Under the pieces are notes generated by a model that was not told the DNA's origin, did not search any database, and worked only from the letters and a program-made list of their open reading frames with translations. The translations under genes and the position numbers were made by a program. Below, in pieces: positions 56,475-64,000 of a stretch of DNA of 64,000 bases. Source of the DNA: Chlorobiales bacterium Clorobi_01 (lineage in GTDB: Bacteria > Bacteroidota > Chlorobiia > Chlorobiales > Chlorobiaceae); the NCBI GenBank assembly GCA_001602925.1, contig LUZT01000006.1, positions 696,438-760,437 on the forward strand. The letters are read 5' to 3'. The first letter of the stretch is position 1; each line of letters starts with the position of its first letter.

Positions 56475-57545
56475 ATGAAAAAGCTCAGAATCGCGCAGGT
56501 TTCCCCCCTGATTGAAAGCGTGCCGCCGAAGAAATATGGCGGAACGGAGCGGGTCGTCTACTACCTCACCGAGGGGCTGGTCGAGCGGGGCCATGATGTG
56601 ACGCTGTTTGCCTCCGGTGACTCCGTCACCAGCGCCCGACTGATTGCGCCGGTGAAAGAGAGCCTCCGGCTTGGGCGGAAAATCCATTCGACCACCATCA
56701 TGCACATGCTGATGCTCTCGAAGGTGTACGAAGAGATGGCCGGGGAGTTCGACATCATCCATTCGCATCTCGAATATCTGACCCTGCCTTATGCCAGCCG
56801 TTCCCGGATGCCGACGGTGCTGACCATGCATGGACGGCTCGATGTTCCTGACTATGTTGACATTCTGAAGCGCTACAGCTCTATGGCCTGGGTTTCGATC
56901 AGCGACTCGCAGCGCGCGCCGGTGCCGGATATCAACTGGGTCGGCACGGTCTATCACGGCTATCCGGAGAATCTGTTCGAGTTCAACCCCGATCCGGAAA
57001 ACTACTTTCTTTACCTTGGCCGGTTTTCGGAGGAGAAGCGGCCCGACGAGGCGATCCGGCTGGCGCGGGCGTGCAAGATTTACCTGAAGCTGGCCGCCAA
57101 GATCGATACCGCCGATAAGGCATATTTCAAAGCCAAAGTCGAACCGCTGCTTGACAGTCCCTATATCGAATATATCGGCGAGGTGGACGACAGCCGGAAA
57201 GGGGAACTGCTCAGGAACGCCAAAGCGCTGCTTAATCCCATTGACTGGCCGGAGCCGTTCGGACTGGTGATGATCGAAGCGCTCGCCTGCGGCACGCCGG
57301 TCATCGTGCGGCGCTGCGGTTCCAGCCCCGAGGTGATTACCGACGGTGTCAGCGGATTTGTCTGCGACAGCCAGCTCGATTTCATTCACGCGATCCACAA
57401 TATCGGCACGATTTCACGAATCGCGTGCAGGCGTGAATTCGAGCAGCGCTTTACCCTCCGTCACATGGTTGACAATTATGAAACCCTGTACCGGAAAGTC
57501 ATTGCTGCTTCATCGGCCACTGACTCGCTCTCTCCGCTGCCATAG
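56475..57545 (+). CDS. Glycosyltransferase, family 4 (GT-B)
   Basis: 356 residues. The acceptor-side N-terminal domain starts RIAQVSPLIESVPPKKYGGTERVVYYLTEGL; the donor-binding region has the EX7E-type motif in WPEPFGLVMIEALACGTPVI. In operon with the GH65 gene, so both may act on the same alpha-glucan or glucoside. The ATG at 56475 is used. Confidence 0.88.
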   Translation: MKKLRIAQVSPLIESVPPKKYGGTERVVYYLTEGLVERGHDVTLFASGDSVTSARLIAPVKESLRLGRKIHSTTIMHMLMLSKVYEEMAGEFDIIHSHLEYLTLPYASRSRMPTVLTMHGRLDVPDYVDILKRYSSMAWVSISDSQRAPVPDINWVGTVYHGYPENLFEFNPDPENYFLYLGRFSEEKRPDEAIRLARACKIYLKLAAKIDTADKAYFKAKVEPLLDSPYIEYIGEVDDSRKGELLRNAKALLNPIDWPEPFGLVMIEALACGTPVIVRRCGSSPEVITDGVSGFVCDSQLDFIHAIHNIGTISRIACRREFEQRFTLRHMVDNYETLYRKVIAASSATDSLSPLP

Positions 57546-57689
57546 CCAAACAATGGTCAGGAGCTACGTCTCGAAGCCCAATTTTGATCTTGCAGGAACG
57601 GCTCGAAAGGTTATTATGATGGATGACGTGCCGGGACGGAGGATGATTTCCGCGCCGTCCGGCGATTGCAACCAGACTTGAGAAGCGCC

Positions 57690-60600
57690 TTGGAGTTCGT
57701 TCATCTTCACACCCACACCCACTATTCGATGCAGAGCAGCCCGATCTTTCCGGGCGAGCTTTTCGCGGCCTGCAAAAAGCAGGGCATGACGGCGGTTGCC
57801 GTGACCGATTACGGTGCGATGTTCAACATGCCGGAGCTGTTCGGTCAGGCGAAGAAGGCTGAGGTGAAGCTGATCATGGGGGCGGAGATTTATCTGGCTG
57901 GCACCGGCTCACGTGACAGCGGCAAACCGGCGACGCTCATCCTGCTCATTCGCGACGACATCGGTTACCGCAACATGTGCGTCATCCTGTCACGGGCGGC
58001 GCGGGACGGCTTTTCCAACGGGTTACCGCACGTCGATTGCTCCGTGCTCGAAGAGTACCGCGACGGGCTGGTCTGCCTCTCGGCGTCGCACTCCGGCCTG
58101 ATTGGTCGCGCGCTGCTCTCCGGCAATGAAGCCGAAGCTGCGAATCTCGCGAACTATTATCGCGATCTTTATGGCGAGCACTTCTACCTCGAACTCCAGA
58201 AGCATGGAGCGCCGTACGAGGAGCAGCTCGTGCCGGGCACCATCCGCCTCTCGGAACAGCTCGGCATTCCGCTCGTGGCGACCAACAACGTGCACTACCT
58301 CGACCGGCGTGACTCGGGCTGCTACCGCGCCATGATCGCCAACCGCACCAAGGAGCGGCTCAACAGCCAGAATCTCCAATGCCTCACAGGCCACGAGAAC
58401 TACTTCAAGTCGGCGGCGGAGATGGGCTCGCTCTTCGACAACGCTCACGGCGAACTCGACAACACGGTGAAGATTGCCGAGGCCTGCTCCTACACCTTCA
58501 TCAACCAGGATCCGCATTTGCCGAAATTCCCGCTTCCCGAGGGTTTCGACAGCGAGAAGGAGTATCTGCGCCACCTGACCTGGGAAGGGGCAAAGGAGAA
58601 GTACGGCGCAGGGGATGGCGAAATTCCGGATGAGGTGAAGGCGCGTATCGAACTGGAGTTTGGTGTCATCGAGAAGATGGGCTACAGCGCCTACTTCCTG
58701 ATCGTCAGCGATCTCATCGCCGCGTCGCGAAAAATGGGCTACTCGGTCGGCCCCGGACGCGGCTCGGCGGCGGGCAGCATCATCGCCTACCTTACCGGTA
58801 TCACCCGGATCGATCCGCTGAAGTACAAGCTGCTGTTTGAGCGCTTCCTCAATCCGGAGCGTATTTCGATGCCCGATATCGATATCGATTTTACGCCGGT
58901 CGGCAAGCAGAAGGTTCTCGATTACACCGTGCAGAAGTACGGTCCGGACAGTGTCGCCAAAGTTGTCGCTATCGGTACGCTTGGCGCGAAGGCGGCCATC
59001 CGCGACGCGGGGCGCGTGCTCGATGTGCCGCTCAAGGCGGTCGACCAGCTCGCCAAGCTGGTGCCGTCGAAGCCTGGCACGTCGCTCGAAGACGCCTTCC
59101 GCGAGGTCAAGGAGCTGAAGCGGCTCGTCGATACCGATCCGCAGTACCAGCAGCTCGTGCAGTACGCGCGGGCGATGGAGGGGCGGGCGCGTAACGTCTC
59201 GATGCACGCGGGTGCGGTGGTCATCACCGATGGCGCGCTCGAAGAGCAGGTGCCGCTCTACGTTTCCAACAAGATCGAAACCGAGGAGCGCAAGTACGCC
59301 GACGAATTCGACCAGAACGACATCGACGGCACGAAGGCCGAAAGCAGCGACGAGAAGCAGGTCGTCACCCAGTTCGACAAGAACTGCATCGAGCAGGCGG
59401 GCCTGCTCAAGATCGACTACCTCGGCCTCGAAACCCTCGCCGTGATCGACGAAACCCTGCGGCTCATCAAGAAGCGCCACGGCATCGACATCGATCTCGA
59501 AAAGGTGCCGATGGACGACCGCCAGACCTTCCGCATCTTTCAGGAGGGCAAGATGGCCGGCATCTTCCAGTTCGAGTCCTCCGGGATGCAGAGCTACATG
59601 ACGCGCCTCCAGCCAACCACCATCGGCGACATCATCGCCATGAGTGCCCTCTACCGTCCGGGCGCGCTGAACGCCGTGATCGACGAGCACCGCAATGCGG
59701 TCGATCTGTTCGTTGACCGCAAGCACGGTCGCGAGGAGATCGACTACATGCACCCGATGCTCGAGGAGATTCTCAAGGAGACTTACGGCGTCATCGTCTA
59801 TCAGGAGCAGGTGATGCAGATTTCGCAGGTGATGGGGCGCTTCTCGCTTGGCAAGGCGGATAACCTGCGCAAGGCGATGGGCAAGAAGGATCCGAAGCTG
59901 ATGCAGAAGTTCAAGGAGGAGTTCGTCGAGGGCGCGGTGAGCATCGATGTCAACAAGGCGCTCGCCACGCGCATCTTCGACCTGATGGCCGAGTTCGCGG
60001 GTTACGGCTTCAACAAGAGCCACTCGGCGGCTTACGGCGTACTGGCCTACTGGACGGGCTACCTCAAGGCGCACTACACCATCGAGTTCGTCACGGCGAT
60101 CCTGAACAGCGAGATCGGCGACACCGAGCGCATGAAGCACCTCACCGACGAGGCCAAGGGGTTCGGCATCTTTACGCTTCCGCCGTCGATCAACAAGAGC
60201 GACGCGCTTTTCTCGGTTGACGAACACAAGGGGCGGCCCTGCATCCGCGTCGGCCTCAGCGCCATCAAGCAGGTGGGCGGGGGAGCGAGAGCGGTGGTGG
60301 CCGCGAGACTGCGGCGCGACGGCAAACCCTTCCTCAACCTTTTCGACCTTACCGCCTCGGTCGATCTTCGCGCCATGAACCGCAAGGCGCTCGAATGCCT
60401 CATTCAGGCCGGAGCGCTCGACGAGATCGATCCCAACAGGGGCAAGTTGCTTGCCAACGTTGACAAGGCGATCAGGTTCGGGCAGATTCAGAACAAGGCG
60501 GTGACGCTGGGCCAGGGAGGCTTTTTCAACGATGACTTCAGCGACGAGCAGGCGGGCGTACACTACCCCGACCTCGACAACGCCGAGCCGATGCCGGAGA

Positions 60601-61238
60601 ACGAGAAGCTCCAGCATGAGAAGCGGCTGGTCGGCTTCTACCTCAGCCACCACCCGCTCGACCGCTACCGGCGCGACTGGGAGGCCTTCGCCAGCCTCAC
60701 GCTCGACAAGCGCGACGTGACGCCGTCGAAGCTCTACAAGGCGATCGGCGTGATCGTTTCGGTCAAGCCCTATCAGGATCGCAAGGGCAAGCAGATGCTC
60801 TTCGGCGTGCTTGAAGATTTCACCGGCAAGGCGGACTTCACCGTTTTCGCCAGCGTTTACGAGCAGTATCACCACATGCTCAAAACAGACGAGGCGGTGA
60901 TGCTCAGCGTCGAAGCCGAGGCGAAGGACGGCAGCCTCAAGCTGCTGGTGCGCGAGGTCGCGCCGCTCAAGAAGGTGCGCTCCGCACTGGTCAAAAAGGT
61001 GGTGCTGCGTATCGATGCCGACGACGCCAGTCAGCTCGGCAAGCTGCAACAGGTGCGCGAAATTTTCGAGAAGCACAAAGGTGGCACGCCGGTCGATTTC
61101 GAGGTGCGTGCCACCATCGGATCGTGCAACGAAACCCTGAAGCTCTTTGCCCGCAACACGCCAATCGAGGCCGATGACGAGGTGCTCGACCAGCTCGAAG
61201 AGATTCTCGGGCCGGATAATGTCAGAATTACGGGATAG
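57690..61238 (+). CDS. dnaE: DNA polymerase III alpha subunit
   Basis: About 1182-1190 residues. The PHP domain (FVHLHTHTHYSMQSSP), palm with the catalytic Asp pair PDIDIDF and the OB-fold end (KQMLFGVLEDFTGKADFTVF) are present. It is the replicative polymerase of the chromosome. There is no ATG near the start; TTG codons at 57666, 57678 and 57690 are in frame, and 57690 is chosen because GAGAAG lies just before it. Confidence 0.95.
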   Translation: MEFVHLHTHTHYSMQSSPIFPGELFAACKKQGMTAVAVTDYGAMFNMPELFGQAKKAEVKLIMGAEIYLAGTGSRDSGKPATLILLIRDDIGYRNMCVILSRAARDGFSNGLPHVDCSVLEEYRDGLVCLSASHSGLIGRALLSGNEAEAANLANYYRDLYGEHFYLELQKHGAPYEEQLVPGTIRLSEQLGIPLVATNNVHYLDRRDSGCYRAMIANRTKERLNSQNLQCLTGHENYFKSAAEMGSLFDNAHGELDNTVKIAEACSYTFINQDPHLPKFPLPEGFDSEKEYLRHLTWEGAKEKYGAGDGEIPDEVKARIELEFGVIEKMGYSAYFLIVSDLIAASRKMGYSVGPGRGSAAGSIIAYLTGITRIDPLKYKLLFERFLNPERISMPDIDIDFTPVGKQKVLDYTVQKYGPDSVAKVVAIGTLGAKAAIRDAGRVLDVPLKAVDQLAKLVPSKPGTSLEDAFREVKELKRLVDTDPQYQQLVQYARAMEGRARNVSMHAGAVVITDGALEEQVPLYVSNKIETEERKYADEFDQNDIDGTKAESSDEKQVVTQFDKNCIEQAGLLKIDYLGLETLAVIDETLRLIKKRHGIDIDLEKVPMDDRQTFRIFQEGKMAGIFQFESSGMQSYMTRLQPTTIGDIIAMSALYRPGALNAVIDEHRNAVDLFVDRKHGREEIDYMHPMLEEILKETYGVIVYQEQVMQISQVMGRFSLGKADNLRKAMGKKDPKLMQKFKEEFVEGAVSIDVNKALATRIFDLMAEFAGYGFNKSHSAAYGVLAYWTGYLKAHYTIEFVTAILNSEIGDTERMKHLTDEAKGFGIFTLPPSINKSDALFSVDEHKGRPCIRVGLSAIKQVGGGARAVVAARLRRDGKPFLNLFDLTASVDLRAMNRKALECLIQAGALDEIDPNRGKLLANVDKAIRFGQIQNKAVTLGQGGFFNDDFSDEQAGVHYPDLDNAEPMPENEKLQHEKRLVGFYLSHHPLDRYRRDWEAFASLTLDKRDVTPSKLYKAIGVIVSVKPYQDRKGKQMLFGVLEDFTGKADFTVFASVYEQYHHMLKTDEAVMLSVEAEAKDGSLKLLVREVAPLKKVRSALVKKVVLRIDADDASQLGKLQQVREIFEKHKGGTPVDFEVRATIGSCNETLKLFARNTPIEADDEVLDQLEEILGPDNVRITG

Positions 61239-61252
61239 ATTTCAGGCATTTG

Positions 61253-61282
61253 TTGCCAAGTTGCATTTTATTCAATTATATT
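61253..61282 (+). promoter_or_regulatory. Possible promoter of trxA
   Basis: TTGCCA (61253-61258) and TATATT (61277-61282) are separated by 18 bases and lie about 55 bases before the trxA start. Sigma-70-like by eye only. Confidence 0.4.
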
Positions 61283-61337
61283 TGCACAGAGTAATGGTAT
61301 GTCTCTTATCAATTGTTAACCCTTTATTTGAGAACTT

Positions 61338-61667
61338 ATGAGCGGAAAATATTTCGAGGCGACTGACCAGAATTTTCAGGCAGAAATTCTTGATTCCGAT
61401 AAAGTTGCGCTGGTCGATTTCTGGGCTGCATGGTGCGGTCCGTGCATGATGCTCGGCCCGGTTATCGAGGAGCTTGCCGGTGATTACGAAGGCAAAGCCA
61501 TCATCGCCAAACTCAACGTCGATGAGAACCCGAACACCGCCGGCCAGTACGGCATCCGCAGCATTCCCACCATGCTGATCATCAAGGGTGGCAAGGTTGT
61601 TGACCAGATGGTTGGCGCTCTGCCCAAGAACATGATCGCCAAGAAGCTCGACGAGCATATCGGCTGA
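61338..61667 (+). CDS. trxA: Thioredoxin
   Basis: 109 residues with active site WCGPC (Cys33, Cys36), cis-Pro in GIRSIPTMLIIKGG, and full thioredoxin length. It is the cytoplasmic reductant for ribonucleotide reductase and other clients. A terminator follows before trxB. Confidence 0.96.
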   Translation: MSGKYFEATDQNFQAEILDSDKVALVDFWAAWCGPCMMLGPVIEELAGDYEGKAIIAKLNVDENPNTAGQYGIRSIPTMLIIKGGKVVDQMVGALPKNMIAKKLDEHIG

Positions 61668-61691
61668 TCTTCCATCCGTTTCTATTCTTTG

Positions 61692-61722
61692 CTATCCCGG
61701 TTCAAGCCGGGATAGTTTTGTT
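61692..61722 (+). terminator. Terminator of trxA
   Basis: CTATCCCGG (61692-61700) pairs with CCGGGATAG (61707-61715), followed by TTTT. Confidence 0.9.
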
Positions 61723-61754
61723 ATAATCCCAACCCTACCTCCCGGAGACAAACG

Positions 61755-62690
61755 ATGGACAAAGATATCAGGGACGTCGTCATCATCGGAACCGGCCCTG
61801 CCGGATATACTTCTGCCATTTACACCGGACGGGCAAATCTCAAGCCGCTGGTCATCGAGGGGCACCAGCCCGGCGGGCAGCTCATGATTACCACCGACAT
61901 CGAGAACTTTCCCGGCTTTCCCGAAGGCATTCCCGGCCCGGAGCTGATGGGCAGAATGCGTGAACAGGCAGCGCGTTTCGGCGTCGAGTTCCAGTTTGGC
62001 AGCATCACTGAAGCCGATGTGTCGCGCAGTCCCTTCTCTCTGACGCTCGATAATGGCCAGGAGATTCTCGCCAGAACGCTCATTATTGCCACCGGGGCGA
62101 ACGCCAAATGGCTTGGCATCGAATCGGAGGAGAAGTACCGCGGGCGCGGCGTATCGGCGTGTGCAACCTGCGACGGATTCTTCTTTCGCAACTGCCGCGT
62201 GTTCGTGGTTGGCGGTGGCGATACGGCGATGGAGGAGGCGCTCTACCTCACCAAGTTCGCTTCGGAGGTTGTGCTGGTGCATCGCCGCGAGGAGTTCCGC
62301 GCTTCCAAGATCATGAGCCTGCGGGCGAGCAAGAACGAGAAGATCACCACGATGCTCAACCAGGTGGTCGATGAGATTCTCGGTGACGATATGAAGGTGA
62401 CCGGCATCAGACTCAAAAACGTCAAGACCGGCGAACTGACCGAACATGCCTGTGATGGCGTTTTCATGGCGATCGGCCATGAGCCGAACGCCAAACTTTT
62501 CAAAGGCCAGCTCGACATGGACGATTACGGCTACATTCTCACCAAAGGTCACTCCACGGAGACCAGTGTCAAAGGCGTTTTCGCCTGCGGCGACGTGCAG
62601 GACTTCACTTACCGCCAGGCCGTCACCGCCGTCGGCACCGGCTGCATGGCCGCCATCGAAGCCGAACGGTTCCTCGAATCGATACGTTGA
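61755..62690 (+). CDS. trxB: Thioredoxin reductase
   Basis: 311 residues. FAD-binding GTGPAGYTSAIYTGRA, redox pair CATC (Cys136, Cys139) in CATCDGFF, and NADPH-binding VVGGGDTAMEEALYL. It reduces the thioredoxin encoded just upstream. A strong terminator follows. Confidence 0.96.
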   Translation: MDKDIRDVVIIGTGPAGYTSAIYTGRANLKPLVIEGHQPGGQLMITTDIENFPGFPEGIPGPELMGRMREQAARFGVEFQFGSITEADVSRSPFSLTLDNGQEILARTLIIATGANAKWLGIESEEKYRGRGVSACATCDGFFFRNCRVFVVGGGDTAMEEALYLTKFASEVVLVHRREEFRASKIMSLRASKNEKITTMLNQVVDEILGDDMKVTGIRLKNVKTGELTEHACDGVFMAIGHEPNAKLFKGQLDMDDYGYILTKGHSTETSVKGVFACGDVQDFTYRQAVTAVGTGCMAAIEAERFLESIR

Positions 62691-62706
62691 CCGTTATCTC
62701 TTGTCA

Positions 62707-62750
62707 GGCAAAACCGGGGTTTTGAAGCTCCCGGTTTTGCCTTGTTTTTG
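62707..62750 (+). terminator. Terminator of trxB
   Basis: GGCAAAACCGG (62707-62717) pairs with CCGGTTTTGCC (62731-62741), followed by TTGTTTTT. Confidence 0.9.
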
Positions 62751-63004
62751 CTTTGCCTGAAGAGGTCACGGTTCAGCCTCTCAACGTAAAGGGTTTTATC
62801 GCAATCAGCTTGTCCCGGGTTGTATGCCTGCCGGTGCGTTGAGTAGTATATTTACGCCTGTCCGTCGGCAGAGTGAGTAAGTGATGATATTCTGCGTCAT
62901 AGCAGAGTCTTTCTGTTTGCCTTAAAGGGATTTTCGTTTGTCAGGCAGGGGAGAGCTTTTCTTTTTTTTGTTTTGAGCGTATTAACAATGAGGGCTTATC
63001 AGCT

Positions 63005-63478
63005 ATGGTTCGTTTTATAGAACTGGTTCGGCACTGTCTGCTGGATGTCAGGGAAATCCTGCCGTGGAACCTTGTGGATCGTTTGAAGGAGAATCCCGGC
63101 CTGCTCATTCTCGATGTTCGTGAGCCGAACGAATTTGACGCCATGCACATTGCCGGTTCTCTCAACGTGCCGCGCGGCATACTCGAGTCGGCCTGCGAAT
63201 GGGATTTCGAAGAGACGGAGCCTGAACTGGTCAATGCGCGGCAGCGCGAAATAGTGGTGGTTTGCCGGTCGGGCCATCGCAGCATCCTTGCCTCGCATTC
63301 ACTGCAAGTACTGGGTTATGAAAACGTCGTTTCGCTCAAATCGGGACTGCGCGGCTGGAACGACTACGAGGAGCCGCTGGTGAACAAGGCGGGCGAGGCG
63401 GTCGATCCTGATTTTGCGGATCAATACTTTACTGCCAAGCTTCGAGCCGATCAGATGCGCCCCAAGACAGCTTCCTGA
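63005..63478 (+). CDS. Rhodanese-like sulfurtransferase domain protein
   Basis: 157 residues, one rhodanese domain with LLILDVREPNEFDAMHIAGSLNVPRG and active-site loop Cys87-Arg-Ser-Gly-His-Arg. It can carry a persulfide, plausible in sulfur trafficking. A 40-residue extension follows the domain. Its partner is unknown. Confidence 0.88.
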   Translation: MVRFIELVRHCLLDVREILPWNLVDRLKENPGLLILDVREPNEFDAMHIAGSLNVPRGILESACEWDFEETEPELVNARQREIVVVCRSGHRSILASHSLQVLGYENVVSLKSGLRGWNDYEEPLVNKAGEAVDPDFADQYFTAKLRADQMRPKTAS

Positions 63479-63648
63479 CAGGCCTCGGTGAGTTTATATC
63501 ACTGCATGATCATATAGTGATTTTTCTGCTTGCCTTCGAGCGTTCTTTTCTTATTTTTATTCCGCAATCTCACGATTGTTTTCATCGAAGAGCACCTGGA
63601 CTCAGCACTCCGGGAATCAGTAACACACATTGACATTAAAGGAGCCTG

Positions 63649-64000
63649 ATGGGGAACAAGACGCACGTCCATGACGAGGTCATCGATAAATCGTTGAAAC
63701 ATGTCGATACGGAAATTCCAACCGAGGAGCAGATTCACGAGGCTGAAAAATATGGATTCCACGGCCAGGTTCAGGCGGCAAAAATCAGGTTTGACAAATA
63801 CTTTCCCGGTGTTCTGGCATCGATAACCGTTGCGGCTGCGGCTACCTTTCTCTCTGATCACTACGGCGCGCCGACGATGCTCTTCGCGCTGCTCATCGGC
63901 ATGGCGTTTCGCTTTCTTTCCGAAGACGAGGGCCGGGCGCTGGTCGGCATCCAGTTCGCTTCCACCACGGTGCTTCGAATCGGTGTGGCACTGCTCGGTA
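63649..64000 (+). CDS. YeiH/UPF0324 family putative sulfate exporter, cut by the right edge
   Basis: The frame opens at ATG 63649 after a strong ribosome site (AAAGGAG) and runs past base 64000. The 117 visible residues include a hydrophilic N-terminus of about 60 residues, then membrane segments YFPGVLASITVAAAATFLS and APTMLFALLIGMAFRFLSEDE, ending in TTVLRIGVALLG, typical of the YeiH family. Family members are predicted anion or sulfate exporters. Confidence 0.75.
   Translation, partial: MGNKTHVHDEVIDKSLKHVDTEIPTEEQIHEAEKYGFHGQVQAAKIRFDKYFPGVLASITVAAAATFLSDHYGAPTMLFALLIGMAFRFLSEDEGRALVGIQFASTTVLRIGVALLG

Noticed and set aside
58023-61076. 1017-codon open frame on the minus strand
   Set aside because: Lies wholly antisense to dnaE, whose motifs are certain. 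The frame is a mirror effect of GC-rich codon use and has no domain.

Overview
The window is about 64 kb of GC-rich chromosome, dense in housekeeping genes. I infer a green sulfur bacterium (Chlorobiaceae, close to Chlorobaculum/Chlorobium). The pointers are a plant-type (CrtP/CrtQ-like) carotene desaturase, class I fumarase next to a biotinyl pyruvate carboxylase B subunit (reductive TCA cycle and anaplerosis), a split transketolase and a propionate assimilation operon. This rests on gene content and style read by eye; no database search was possible.

Layout. 0-3.4 kb: a cut-off unknown gene, an NfeD/slipin membrane pair and a UspA protein. 3.4-12.6 kb (minus strand): a compact propionate operon, prpE, methylmalonyl-CoA epimerase, a fused AccA-AccD-like carboxyltransferase, mutA, mutB and meaB, which would take propionate to succinyl-CoA. 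12.8-17.2 kb: ksgA, the transketolase C-terminal half, ybaB/ebfC, recR and a carotene desaturase. 17.3-17.5 kb: tRNA-Arg(CCG) and tRNA-Pro(CGG). 17.9-20.9 kb: a four-gene cluster (TlpA-like thioredoxin, DUF4266-like small lipoprotein, DUF3570-like outer-membrane protein, ApbE flavin transferase); its job is not known to me and it is my main candidate for an undescribed system. 21.7-27.8 kb: a type I secretion operon with two different ABC half-transporters, followed by a broken glycosyltransferase.

29.2-35.7 kb is a metal-handling island: a SmtB/ArsR-type sensor and a Cu/Zn permease that share a 17-bp operator, then on the minus strand a SagB-like oxidoreductase, CopA, a DUF305 protein and an HMA-TauE/SafE-cupredoxin fusion. 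35.8-49.3 kb returns to ordinary genes (prfC, an alanine symporter, ppa, a KdsC-like phosphatase with a NeuB-like synthase, htpG, a ferritin-like/VIT1 fusion, an APH-like/kinase fusion, fumarase), interrupted at 37.6 kb by a pentapeptide-TIR protein. 49.4-51.3 kb holds the biotinyl carboxyltransferase.

51.5-52.4 kb is an AT-rich patch with a HEPN-like protein and a small membrane protein. It is followed by a zinc-ribbon LRR protein, a GH65 phosphorylase with a GT4 glycosyltransferase, dnaE, trxA, trxB, a rhodanese, and a YeiH-family exporter cut by the right edge. Long open frames antisense to GC-rich genes are coding shadows and were left out.
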